Shown: positions 1 to 8,800 of the stretch, piece after piece
How positions within the stretch are numbered: the stretch's first letter is position 1
Layout: the number at the start of each line of letters is the position of its first letter
Assembly (NCBI RefSeq): GCF_001721045.1
Contig: NZ_MDER01000052.1
Span: 1-32,572 of the forward strand
Direction: 5' to 3'
Origin: Paenibacillus nuruki
GTDB taxonomy: Bacteria > Bacillota > Bacilli > Paenibacillales > Paenibacillaceae
Length of the DNA stretch: 32,572 bases
Program-made: the position numbers and the translations under genes
Notes under the pieces: model-generated
Seen by the model: only the letters and a program-made list of their open reading frames with translations
Database searches by the model: none
Told to the model about the DNA's origin: nothing

Positions 1-105
1 AATTAAAACGACCAAACCTAGTATGTCTACTAGTGAGCGTTATTGGTTCTTTTAATTTGGATGCGATTTTTTTTGTCCAAAAATAAAAGAATAGGAGCGA
101 ATAAG
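1..105 (+). promoter_or_regulatory. Structured leader A (cut by window edge)
   Basis: Leader of the exonuclease gene. Seen: positions 1-8 pair with 50-57 and 11-15 with 43-47, enclosing a perfect 6-bp hairpin (18-23/28-33). A run of eight T follows at 67-74. A competing hairpin, 57-62 with 75-80, would put the T run in its loop. The Shine-Dalgarno AGGAG (93-97) and ATG 106 follow directly. The layout matches leaders C, D and E. The 5' part, including any promoter and H0 hairpin, lies outside the window. Confidence 0.55.
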
Positions 106-1428
106 ATGAATAAAGTAAAGGTAGCACTTTCAAAAAAAGGTACTATTTCCAGCACGATCACGAGCTTGAGTAGCTTGCTTGATCGAATACCTAAGATGAG
201 TGTGTTAAAAACCATAGCTATTCACAATATGTATTTAACATTAGAATTTGAAGATACGATCACTTCAAACAATCAAAATAGTAATCCACAAACATGTATA
301 TGGAAAGACAATATTCTTTCAAAAGTATTTCAAAAAAATAATATTCGACAGTCTCTTATTGCGATTATTAACGAGTTAAATTCTATACAAATACGGAACA
401 ATAATGTTATTGATGTAACCAAAGTACTTATTTCAGACCAACAACCTAACGATTCGGTCATCGAATTTCATACCACTGTATCGAGTTTTTCTAAAAACCC
501 TTTGGTAGAAATAAAATCAATGGCAACTCCTGTAGAATATAAGGAAATAGAAGAACCTACATTCCAAGAACGTTTGTTAATCATTGATTTTAATAATTTA
601 GTCACTACATGCTATTATGCAATGGCTGCTAGGGAAGGATCAGAACTTATAAAATCCAGTCAAGGATTGTATACAAGCGCAATTAACCCCTTTTTGAACA
701 GATTGATTTCTATGATTAGAAAATATATGCCGACTCACTTAGTATTTGCAATGGACGTAGCTCGTTCTGAAACGTTTCGTCGAAAACTCTATCTTGGATA
801 CAAAGCTAATCGGGATGATAAAGAGAAGCCAGATGCTTTAACAGAACAACTATCGACTGCACGCAAATTACTCCATGAAATGAATATTAAAGTTGTAGAG
901 TCTCCAGCAATGGAAGCAGACGATGTGATTGGATATATTACGAAGAGGTGGATCAAAGAAGATAAAGGGAAAGTAGTTATTTTAAGCAATGACAAGGATT
1001 TATATCAGTTGTTAGAAAAAGATGTAATTCAAGTGATTCGTGATAACTCAGAAATGACTCATACAAAGTTTTTCGAGAAGCATGGTTTTGAATGTGGTTT
1101 ATATGCTGATTATAAAGCTATTTGTGGAGAAGCCGGAGATAATATACCAGGAACGAAAGGAGTTGGAGAGAAAGCAGCTCCTCTTTTATTGAAAGAATAT
1201 GGAGGGGTAGAAAACATTCTTTCAAATCTTGAAAATTTCCCGGAAAAGTTAAAGCGGTATGCTAAAAACTTTACTAAAGAAAAGGAATTAACAGTATTGA
1301 GTAAAAAGTTAGCTTTATTGGAATGTGATATTCCTACTTTGGATCATATACCCTTAGAACAATTTAAAATGAATATTAATAAACGAGGAATGAGAACACA
1401 AATGGATCTTTTAAACATCAATTTATGA
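106..1428 (+). CDS. PolA-type 5'-3' exonuclease / flap endonuclease with extra N-terminal domain
   Basis: Free-standing 5' nuclease of the DNA polymerase I N-terminal family, expected to remove RNA primers and flaps during lagging-strand synthesis. The nuclease domain covers about residues 156-425 of 440. Acidic metal-site motifs are visible: IIDFNN (D161), YKANR (232-236), MEADD (D272, D273), SNDKD (D296, D298), and the helix-hairpin-helix GEAGDNIPGTKGVG (D345). Residues 1-150 form an additional domain I do not recognise. The C-terminus carries QMDLL (432-436), which resembles a beta-clamp binding motif; a DnaN-like clamp is encoded in this window. ATG 106 is chosen because AGGAG lies 8 nt upstream; an in-frame start at 43 falls inside leader A and lacks a ribosome site. 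No polymerase domain is attached. With LigA further along, this gives an element-encoded primer-removal and nick-sealing pair (inference). Confidence 0.9.
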   Translation: MNKVKVALSKKGTISSTITSLSSLLDRIPKMSVLKTIAIHNMYLTLEFEDTITSNNQNSNPQTCIWKDNILSKVFQKNNIRQSLIAIINELNSIQIRNNNVIDVTKVLISDQQPNDSVIEFHTTVSSFSKNPLVEIKSMATPVEYKEIEEPTFQERLLIIDFNNLVTTCYYAMAAREGSELIKSSQGLYTSAINPFLNRLISMIRKYMPTHLVFAMDVARSETFRRKLYLGYKANRDDKEKPDALTEQLSTARKLLHEMNIKVVESPAMEADDVIGYITKRWIKEDKGKVVILSNDKDLYQLLEKDVIQVIRDNSEMTHTKFFEKHGFECGLYADYKAICGEAGDNIPGTKGVGEKAAPLLLKEYGGVENILSNLENFPEKLKRYAKNFTKEKELTVLSKKLALLECDIPTLDHIPLEQFKMNINKRGMRTQMDLLNINL

Positions 1429-1432
1429 TAAG

Positions 1433-1461
1433 TTGTACCCAACAGATTTTTTGTGTATGAT
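1433..1461 (+). promoter_or_regulatory. Sigma-A promoter for the GNAT-ligA-helicase operon
   Basis: TTGTAC and TATGAT separated by exactly 17 nt, starting directly after the exonuclease stop codon. The H0 hairpin of leader B begins 31 nt after the -10 box. No terminator separates the exonuclease gene from this promoter, so upstream transcripts may also run in. Confidence 0.6.
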
Positions 1462-1492
1462 AAATAAATACTATTACATTAATCTTTAACAC

Positions 1493-1592
1493 TCGAAAGT
1501 CAGGCGACTATCGATTCTATTATCCCCTAGGGAATTTAACAAAGAACTATGTTCTTTTGTTCTATTTAGAATCGGATCGTCTGGCTTTTTTT
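1493..1592 (+). promoter_or_regulatory. Structured leader B: H0 hairpin overlapping a terminator-like stem
   Basis: H0 is TCGA-A-AGTC, loop AGGC, GACT-A-TCGA (1493-1514). Competing with it, 1499-1507 pairs with 1577-1585 (9 bp with two G-U) and is continued by 1512-1518/1568-1574 (7 bp). This large stem is followed at once by seven T (1586-1592). Inside it are two more hairpins, TCCC/GGGA around CTAG (about 1523-1533) and AAAGAAC/GTTCTTT (about 1540-1557), giving a branched fold. H0 and the terminator stem share bases, so only one can form. This is the clearest built-in antiterminator/terminator switch of the set. The ribosome site follows at 1621. Confidence 0.6.
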
Positions 1593-1631
1593 GTGCTTTC
1601 AATGAATATTATTGTTATAATGGAGGTAGAA

Positions 1632-2174
1632 ATGAAAGAAGCCAATGGTCTATTTGCATTAGATATTGTTATTGATCATCTTACTCCTTGCTTAATTAAG
1701 ATTGAAACTGGAGAAGTATGTGAAACAGAAGTTTCTAAAGTCACGGCAAAGGATGTATCTTTAGTTCAGTTAGAAGATTGGAATTTTGATTGGCAAAGTC
1801 TTTATCAAAAACATAACATTCAATTATTAAAACTGACAGTTGAAGGTTCTTCGATTATTGAAGGTTTAATTGCTTTTGAAAAGATGGAAGGTTATGTTGA
1901 GATCCATCTTGTCGAAAGCGCACCTACTAACGTGGGTTCGAGAATCTATTCCGGTGTCGGTGCTCATCTGTTTGCTATAGCTTGCAAAAAAAGCATCGAT
2001 TACGGGTTTGAGGGATATGTTGCATTTAATGCAAAAACGAATCTTATCGAACATTACATGAAAGTTTTAAATGCTGAATCGATTAATGCTAGAGGGCGAA
2101 TGGTTATTGATGAACAAGCAGCTCTCCAATTAACAAAAGTATATTTTCAAGAAGGAGATGTATGGAATGAATAA
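1632..2174 (+). CDS. GNAT-like N-acetyltransferase-fold protein
   Basis: A 180-aa protein whose C-terminal half resembles the acetyl-CoA binding core of GNAT acetyltransferases. YSGVGAHLFAIAC (107-118) reads as a divergent motif A (the usual R/Q-x-x-G-x-G/A followed by a helix), then a strand GYVAF and an asparagine-containing stretch around 134-150. Substrate unknown. The longer frame opening at 1557 starts within the terminator stem. ATG 1632 is preferred because GGAGG lies 5 nt upstream. The gene overlaps the next one by 8 bp, so the two are translationally coupled. It is the first gene after a promoter/H0 leader and heads an operon continuing into ligA. Family assignment is tentative. Confidence 0.6.
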   Translation: MKEANGLFALDIVIDHLTPCLIKIETGEVCETEVSKVTAKDVSLVQLEDWNFDWQSLYQKHNIQLLKLTVEGSSIIEGLIAFEKMEGYVEIHLVESAPTNVGSRIYSGVGAHLFAIACKKSIDYGFEGYVAFNAKTNLIEHYMKVLNAESINARGRMVIDEQAALQLTKVYFQEGDVWNE

Positions 2175-2334
2175 ATACGAACGTGAACATTTGTTTTATC
2201 TTTCAGATCATCTTACTGATATCACTAATGGAGCATTAGTCTCAAAGATTCCTGATGTAAATCAAGAATTAAGTGATAAAGAAACCAAAGAGTTTATTGC
2301 GAAAAAGAAAGAAATGAAATCTGCTTCAAAATAA
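2167..2334 (+). CDS. Small conserved-looking protein, 55 aa, partner of the GNAT-like gene
   Basis: A 55-aa protein starting MNKYEREHLFYLSDHLTDI and ending in a lysine-rich tail. It starts at ATG 2167 inside the end of the preceding gene, with AAGGAG about 9 nt upstream. No domain or membrane segment is recognised. The overlap suggests co-production with the GNAT-like protein; a two-protein module (enzyme plus small partner) is possible, but a toxin-antitoxin role is only speculation. Confidence 0.7.
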   Translation: MNKYEREHLFYLSDHLTDITNGALVSKIPDVNQELSDKETKEFIAKKKEMKSASK

Positions 2335-2340
2335 AGGTGT

Positions 2341-2373
2341 ACAAGTACTCAAGCCAATCTCTTGAGTACTTGT
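2341..2373 (+). terminator. 13-bp perfect hairpin after the small ORF
   Basis: 2341-2353 pairs perfectly with 2361-2373 around a 7-nt loop. The downstream sequence GTTATCTT has few T, so this may be a weak terminator or a processing/stability hairpin. It sits just before leader C, where I see no convincing promoter. ligA is therefore probably read from the promoter at 1433. Confidence 0.5.
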
Positions 2374-2396
2374 GTTATCTTATTCATGAAGCTTAT

Positions 2397-2477
2397 ATGC
2401 ACTCATCTTTTGAGTGACCGTGTGTAATAAATTGGTCATTGAAAAGGTGCGTGCATTTTTTTGCGCCTAAAACCAAT
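2397..2477 (+). promoter_or_regulatory. Structured leader C of ligA: three-way junction/U-run versus competing hairpin
   Basis: State 1: 2397-2402 pairs with 2451-2456 (ATGCAC/GTGCAT), closing hairpins 2401-2405/2411-2415 and 2415-2419/2434-2438, and is followed immediately by seven T (2456-2462). State 2: 2431-2436 (ATTGGT) pairs with 2472-2477 (ACCAAT) and 2445-2450 (AGGTGC) with 2463-2468 (GCGCCT), placing the T run in a loop. The two states share 2434-2438 and 2451-2456 and so exclude each other. ATG of ligA is 32 nt after the T run, which leaves no room for another promoter. No clear H0 hairpin is seen, in keeping with an operon-internal site. Confidence 0.6.
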
Positions 2478-2494
2478 AAAAAAGGAGATTTACC

Positions 2495-4522
2495 ATGACA
2501 AACATGCAAGATTTAACCATTCAAGAAAAGCAAACAGAGATGCGGAACCTTGTAAGAGAGATCAACAAGCATTGCCATTTGTACTACACCTTAGACAATC
2601 CGATTATCTCTGATATTGATTTTGATTATTTGATGGATTTGTTAAGAGATCTTGAGAAGGAAACCGGAATGATTTTGCCCGCTTCACCTACACAGCGTGT
2701 TGGAGGCAATATCTTACCTGGTTTCCAAGAACATGAACATCGTAGTCATCTATGGAGTCTAGAAAAAGCAAACTCTATTGCAGACTTGAAGACATGGGAA
2801 GCTCAAGTGAAAAAAGCCATTCAAGCTCATAATGCGGTTCATCCCAATTTTCCTCTTCCAGATCCTAGCTATGTTGTTGAACTAAAATTTGATGGTTTAA
2901 CATTAAATTTAACGTACAATAATGGAGTTTTGGTTCAGGCAGCAACGCGTGGAAATGGAATTACGGGAGAAGGTGTTCTTGCTCAAGTTAAGACCATTTC
3001 TTCTATCCCCCTTGAAATTCCGTATATGGGATTAGTTGAAGTTCAAGGTGAAGGTATTATGAAACTTTCCACACTGAAAAAGTATAATGAAACAGCTATA
3101 GAACCGCTTAAAAATGCTCGGAATGCTGTAGCCGGTGCGATTCGAAATTTGAATCCTCAAGTGACAGCTGAACGAAAATTAGATGCATATATCTACAATA
3201 TAGGTTATAGCCCGGATTTAAATCACACTCAACATAGTGAAGTCTTCGATTTTCTAAAGCTAAACCGATTCAAAGTAAATCCGTATGTCCAATATCATTC
3301 TACGATAGAGGATATTATGGAAGAACTTGAATCGATCAAGCTGAATCGTCCAGAACTGGATTATTTGATTGATGGTGCTGTCATTAAAGTATGTGACCTG
3401 AAAACAAGATCTGTTTTAGGGTACACTTCGAAATATCCTAAGTGGGCAATTGCATATAAGTTCGAAGCAGAAGAGGCAGTAACTTCTCTAAATTCGATTA
3501 CTTGGGAAGTTGGTAGAACAGGCAAGATTACTCCTGTAGCCTGCTTAGAACCGGTGGAAATTGGGGGTGTGACAGTTTCTAGCTGTACACTAAACAATAA
3601 CAGTGATATTGAGCGTAAAGGATTACGCTATGCGTTAGGAAAAGATATCATCGTGCGTCGTTCGAATGACGTTATACCTGAAATTTTAGGTATGGAAGAT
3701 CCTGATGCTATAGGTGAACAAGTAATTCCACCGCAATATTGTCCTTCTTGCCAGCGCGAGCTAGTTAAAAACGGAGCACATCTATTTTGTACTAATACAT
3801 GGAATTGTGAGCCACAGCAGATTGGATGGATTACTCATTTTTCTAGTAAAGAAGCTATGGATATTGAGGGATTAAGCGAGAGTACAGCTAAATTACTATT
3901 TGATCATAAACTTATCAAAGACCCTAGTGATTTGTATCGTCTTGATGCTAATAACTTAGTAGGGTTGCCAAGTTTCCAAATAAAAAAAGCTGCAAAACTT
4001 TTGAATGCGATTGAAAAGAGTAAATCAGCATCTTTAGCTCGGTTTATTCGCGCTATCAGTATTCCTAATGTAGGGAGTAACTCTTCGAAAATTCTAGCAG
4101 ATGCTTTTGGCAGTATAGAACGTCTGCAAAGTGCTACTAAAGAGGAATTAACAAGGTTACCGGACATTGGAGAGATTGTGGCCATAAGCATTCAAACGTA
4201 TTTCCGCGATGAGAAATATAGAACTATTGTTAACCGTCTTCTTGATTTTTGTAACCCGGAGAATCCTGTTAAAGCGGATCAATCTCTTGCCACTGATAAC
4301 ATATTTAATGGCAAGACAGTTGTTATAACAGGAACATTCGAAACGATGAAAAGAGACGATGTTACTTTGAAGCTACAAGAACTTGGAGCAAAAGTAGGAT
4401 CTGGAGTATCTAAAAATACTGATTTTCTGATTTTTGGTGAAAAGGCAGGTTCTAAAAAAACAAAGGCTGAAGTTTTAGGCATTCGATTAATAAATGAGAG
4501 TGAATTGTTAAGTCTTATCTAA
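2495..4522 (+). CDS. ligA: NAD-dependent DNA ligase
   Basis: Full-length (675 aa) bacterial LigA, which joins nicks using NAD+ and releases AMP and NMN. Domain order: NAD-binding domain Ia (about 10-60, with HCHLYYTLDNP and DFDYL), adenylation domain with the KFDG nucleophile K131, TRGNG, and RNAVAGAIRNL, the OB domain (about 320-410), a Cys4 zinc finger (C416, C419, C432, C438), helix-hairpin-helix repeats (about 450-585) and a C-terminal BRCT domain (about 600-675, KTVVITGTF). LigA is normally an essential chromosomal gene; a second copy among accessory genes with an exonuclease, clamp and helicases suggests a self-sufficient replication set, as in large phages or plasmids (inference). ATG 2495 has AAAGGAG 7 nt upstream. 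Leader C stands in front. No frameshift or missing catalytic residue was noticed. Confidence 0.95.
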   Translation: MTNMQDLTIQEKQTEMRNLVREINKHCHLYYTLDNPIISDIDFDYLMDLLRDLEKETGMILPASPTQRVGGNILPGFQEHEHRSHLWSLEKANSIADLKTWEAQVKKAIQAHNAVHPNFPLPDPSYVVELKFDGLTLNLTYNNGVLVQAATRGNGITGEGVLAQVKTISSIPLEIPYMGLVEVQGEGIMKLSTLKKYNETAIEPLKNARNAVAGAIRNLNPQVTAERKLDAYIYNIGYSPDLNHTQHSEVFDFLKLNRFKVNPYVQYHSTIEDIMEELESIKLNRPELDYLIDGAVIKVCDLKTRSVLGYTSKYPKWAIAYKFEAEEAVTSLNSITWEVGRTGKITPVACLEPVEIGGVTVSSCTLNNNSDIERKGLRYALGKDIIVRRSNDVIPEILGMEDPDAIGEQVIPPQYCPSCQRELVKNGAHLFCTNTWNCEPQQIGWITHFSSKEAMDIEGLSESTAKLLFDHKLIKDPSDLYRLDANNLVGLPSFQIKKAAKLLNAIEKSKSASLARFIRAISIPNVGSNSSKILADAFGSIERLQSATKEELTRLPDIGEIVAISIQTYFRDEKYRTIVNRLLDFCNPENPVKADQSLATDNIFNGKTVVITGTFETMKRDDVTLKLQELGAKVGSGVSKNTDFLIFGEKAGSKKTKAEVLGIRLINESELLSLI

Positions 4523-4534
4523 AAGAACAAAGTG

Positions 4535-4568
4535 AACCCTGGTCGAGAAAGTGGATCAGGGTTTCTTT
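4535..4568 (+). terminator. Terminator-like hairpin just before the next start codon
   Basis: AACCCTG (4535-4541) pairs with CAGGGTT (4557-4563), followed by a T-rich TCTTTA stretch. The next ATG is at 4585 with its ribosome site at 4573-4579, so no promoter fits between. Read-through or partial termination must set expression of the downstream genes. Confidence 0.55.
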
Positions 4569-4584
4569 ATGTAAAGGAGAAATT

Positions 4585-4923
4585 ATGGAAGCCGAATTAG
4601 AATACGGATATGCTTATACAACGTTAGATATAGAAAATAACAATGATAATTTAATCGTTTTATATCGTTTAATGTTGTCAGCTAATTTTGATGTCCCAGA
4701 CAATGTAGAAACCTATATGCTGGAGAAATTAAATGATGTTGATGATTTAGTATCGATGCGATTAAAAAAAGAACTACGAAAATCACAAAATAAAGTTGAA
4801 TTCGTATTTTTATCTCAATCTAAAGAGTCGATCACTCATTTGAAAGATAAAGAATTAAATCGTTTAATTCAGATGCGGTGTGGCTTTTATAATATCAATC
4901 TGAATAATATAGAAGGCTCGTAA
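4585..4923 (+). CDS. Unknown protein, 112 aa
   Basis: A soluble, charged 112-aa protein of no recognised family, with a helical central part (residues 45-85) rich in Lys, Asp and Leu. AAAGGAG lies 5-6 nt before ATG. It lies between ligA and a second unknown gene, each boundary marked by a terminator-like hairpin, and is probably part of the ligA transcript. A clear ribosome site and base composition like its neighbours support it as real. Confidence 0.75.
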   Translation: MEAELEYGYAYTTLDIENNNDNLIVLYRLMLSANFDVPDNVETYMLEKLNDVDDLVSMRLKKELRKSQNKVEFVFLSQSKESITHLKDKELNRLIQMRCGFYNINLNNIEGS

Positions 4924-4958
4924 CTCTGTACAAAAGTGAAATTTAAAATAAAATGATG

Positions 4959-5014
4959 ACCCGGTATTAAAAGTCACTTCACAATATGTTGTGAATCTTT
5001 TATATCGGGTTTTT
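4959..5014 (+). terminator. Long terminator-like hairpin before the 262-aa gene
   Basis: ACCCG (4959-4963) pairs with CGGGT (5006-5010), and AAAAG/CTTTT extends the stem. An inner 7-bp hairpin, TTCACAA/TTGTGAA (4978-4984/4989-4995), sits on top. Five T follow at 5010-5014. The ribosome site GGGAGAG begins only 5 nt later and the gene starts at 5032. Confidence 0.6.
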
Positions 5015-5031
5015 ATATGGGAGAGAATACT

Positions 5032-5820
5032 ATGAACTTATTAAACAAATTTGAAGAGGTAAAAATTGACACTCTAGAATTTATTGACGCCGAGGATCAA
5101 ACAATCTGTAAAGGACTTGAAAATGAATGTATACGAGCTACCGAATCAGTTGATTCTGTACTAACCTTACTAGATTTAAACCCATTCAAAAATCAATATT
5201 ATAATAATTGGGAATTAGTAAAGCAGTTAGAGTCCGGAAAAAAAGGAATGATTATTAAATTTGCTAACGATATTAAAAAGCATTTCGAATCCAAATATAA
5301 TGTAACTATATTCCCGTTTGATGCTGAAGGGTTCAAGAATATTGATTATGTAGAGATTGTAGATGATATTATTGCAAGGTTAGGTGGGTTTGATTTTAAA
5401 GAAAAAGCATACTTAGAAATCAAAAAAAATATTGAGAAAAACATATATCTTCCACATGTGAATGTGAAAAATATAAATATTCGAATTAAATCTTTCATAG
5501 CTTTTGAGCCAGCTATTTTTAAAGTTGGTTTCTGGAATCTAAAATCAGACAGAACATTGAAAGAACTTTTTTATGCACTAGAATACTTTGAAAGCAAAAG
5601 TGTCACTTTAAGAAAAGAACTAGATGCCTTCCGGTTTAACAACTCAAGAGACAACTGGTTTGAACCATTTATTTTTGAGAGTATGACAAAAATACGTGAA
5701 ATTAAATTTTTCAAAAATAATAGCATCCAGTTAAAATTTGATTCAAATGCTTCAGCAATAGAATTTGCCAAAACTTTTTTAAAGTATTCAGAATCTGTTT
5801 TAGTAAACAGTGGTGTTTGA
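5032..5820 (+). CDS. Unknown protein, 262 aa, coupled to the methylase-helicase gene
   Basis: A soluble 262-aa protein. The C-terminal part (about 165-255) contains FEPAIFKVGFWNLKSDRTL and IREIKFFKNNSIQLKF. The latter resembles the FKNGN-x-HLKF-type ending of DUF4942-like regions found with DNA methylases; this link is weak. ATG 5032 is chosen over in-frame ATG 5017 because GGGAGAG precedes it by 7 nt, whereas 5017 lies on the terminator-like stem's U-run. The stop codon is separated from the next start by a single base (TGA-T-ATG), so it is translationally coupled to the methyltransferase-helicase and may supply a partner or specificity subunit (inference). Confidence 0.75.
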   Translation: MNLLNKFEEVKIDTLEFIDAEDQTICKGLENECIRATESVDSVLTLLDLNPFKNQYYNNWELVKQLESGKKGMIIKFANDIKKHFESKYNVTIFPFDAEGFKNIDYVEIVDDIIARLGGFDFKEKAYLEIKKNIEKNIYLPHVNVKNINIRIKSFIAFEPAIFKVGFWNLKSDRTLKELFYALEYFESKSVTLRKELDAFRFNNSRDNWFEPFIFESMTKIREIKFFKNNSIQLKFDSNASAIEFAKTFLKYSESVLVNSGV

Positions 5821-5821
5821 T

Positions 5822-8800
5822 ATGAAATATCAAAGTTCAAATGAATCTATACCTACAGCTAAAAGAGAAGAGATTAACGCTAAAATCCTAGGGATTATAG
5901 ATTCCAATGATAATCAAAATATTACGCATGAAGACATCTACCAAGCCTATACAGGAATTGGTGGTCTGCATGGTCTTAAATTTAAAAACTTTTATAATTA
6001 TCATGAATACTCTGAGGCAAAAAAAGAAATTGAGCAAGGTCAATTCTTTACACCCTATTCGATCTGCGATCTACTTTCTAAAATACTTCAACCACAATCT
6101 CATGAATTAATTGCAGACTTAACTTGTGGAATGGGGAACTTTTTTAACCATATGCCACATGAAGCAAATATATATGGAAACGAAATCGATTTAGCATCCT
6201 ATAAAGTAGCGAAGTATTTGTACCCCGAAGCCCATATTAATAATGAAGATATCCGAACCTATGAGCCCAAGTTGAAATTTGATATTATCCTAGGTAATCC
6301 CCCATTTAATTTACAATGGGGGACTCATGAAAATAAGGAATATAGTCAGAATTATTATTGTAGAAAAGCACATGAATTATTATATCCTGGTGGACTACTA
6401 GCTTTAATAGTACCTAGCAGTTTTATGAGTGATGATTTTCATGATGGTGGTATTATTAAAAAAATGAATGAAATGTATTCATTTGCATTTCAATTTGAAC
6501 TGCCGAAAGATTGTTTCAAATCATATGGAGTGGTGTCTTTTGCTACAAAATTAATGGTTTTTCATAAAAGAAGCGAGCACATGGATCATTGTGATTATTC
6601 ATTTAACAAGATCAGCACTACATGGGATTCAAATCTATTAGCTAATATGTTGTATAAAGACTATATAGATCCTATTCGAAAGCAAAGATATGAGAATAGA
6701 CATCAAATACTTTTTGAATCTAAGGTGACGAATGATAACGATGTAAAAAATCAGAATATAATTAAAAAACTATTATTTGATATTAAACGAAATCCCAAAT
6801 TATCAAAGCATTATCCCATTGCCTTATACAAAGTTAATCAATTATCTGTACAATCCAAACCTGAATCAATGACAGCCAGTGAATGGGAATATACTAAATT
6901 AACTCCAAAGAAAGTAATTAATGATCTTAGAACAATATTATCAAATCAACATGTTATCGAGAAAGATGAAATCAATTTAGTAAAAAATAAACATGAGCTT
7001 TATTATAAAGCTTATAGTTATGTTGCTCGTCAAAGACTTGAAATGATGGAGATAACAAAACGTATTTCTATTAATGATTTAATCATTAAGCATTCCTATC
7101 CATTTGAAGATAAGAAATATAAAAAACTGATAGATCAAAAAACGAACAGCTATAGATTACAATCAAAAGCATATAGCCAGATGGATAGAGATATGGAGAT
7201 TGATCAGTTTTTAGATAATATAGAATTTTGTGATACATTAAATAACCAGACGATCAAACTCAATGATAAGCAGAAATTAGATGTTGGTTTAGTGATACAA
7301 AAACGTTATGCACAGCTTAGTTGGACTCAAGGCTCTGGCAAATCGTTGGCAGCTATTGCATGGTACAGGTATCTGCTTAGAGCTTCTAAAGTTAATAATG
7401 TGTTTATTGTGAGTACAGCTATGGCCATCCATCTAACATGGGAGGTTATTCTAGATTCTTATCAGGAAGATTTCATAACAATATCTTCATTCAGTGATAT
7501 TGAACGTATTCGTCCAGGACAAATCGTATTATTGTCATTTGAACGATTGCAAAAAATTCATTACCGATTGAAGAGAAATATTAAAAAATCAGGAAATAAA
7601 GTCGCTTTAGTGGTTGATGAATCAGACGAAATTTCTAATTTAAATTCTTTACGGACTCAAGCCGTATTAAATTGTTTCAGACGTGCAAAATTCAAATTGC
7701 TGACGACAGGAACTTCAACAAGAAATCATATTGCAGAATTATTTCCTCAATTAGAATTACTCTATAATAATTCTGTAAATATGCTGAATGAGAACAAAGT
7801 TAGTTATGAAATAAATAAAGAAGGAAAATTAGTTGAGAAAAAAGAAAAAAGCTATTTCAAACCATTTCCTCCATACAAAAAAGGATTAGAAATGTTCAAA
7901 CAATACTTTAGTCCTAAAAAAGTTACTGTTTTTGGATTAACAAAAAATAGTCAAAATATATATAATTCATCTGCATTATCAGATTTAATCGCAAAGACGA
8001 CAATTACAAGAGAATACAAAGAAATAGTAGGTATCAAGAATTATGATTATATTAATCATTCTGTAAATCAAAGTGTGTTCGAAGAAGAAGTATACACTAA
8101 GATTATGGAAGAGTTTAATGCTTTACTTCATTACTTTAAAAGTACCGATAATGCACGTAAAGATTCAATTCTTAAAATTATAAGACAAATTAATTTGCTA
8201 ATTGAAAGCTCATCTACTCCTCATTTATTTAAAGAGTATACGAGTACACTTCTTCCAACGAAGATGATTCATATCATGGGATTAGTAGATCGCTTTGATG
8301 AGCAAGTAGCGATCGGGACGGTATATAAAAAGTCTGCTCATGAATATTATAGACATCTGAAAAATAAATTCCCGAGCCGTCCTATTTTTCTTATTACCGG
8401 TGAAGTAGATTTTAAACTACGTCTTCGGATGATTAGAGAGTTCCAAGATACGAGGAATGGTATTTTAATAAGTACACAGCAAAGTTTAAAATCAAGTGTT
8501 AATATTCCTTCCTGCAACAAAATTATTATTGAATCGTTGCAATGGAACATGCCTAAAATGGATCAGTACTGCTTTCGCTTCATTCGCTATACAAATACAG
8601 ATCCAAAAGAAATTCATAGAGTGACGTACAATCGAACCATTGAACAAAATCTGTTAGCTTTATTAATTAGTAAAGAAGCTATCAATAAATTTGTGAAAAC
8701 ATTAGAAATTCAAGATGATGATGATTTGTATGAAGAGTTTGATATTGATACAAACCTGCTAGATCAATTGATGATGATGGAAAAGGATGATAAGGGACGG

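Noticed and set aside
43-105. N-terminal extension of the exonuclease
   Set aside because: It lies in leader A, includes the U-run and has no ribosome site; ATG 106 has AGGAG.
1557-1631. N-terminal extension of the GNAT-like protein
   Set aside because: It begins in the terminator stem and lacks a ribosome site; GGAGG before ATG 1632 fits much better.
2397-2477. Known riboswitch (purine, preQ1, SAM, c-di-GMP, T-box) in leader C and similar leaders
   Set aside because: None of the conserved core sequences of these classes were seen; only the general switch layout is similar.
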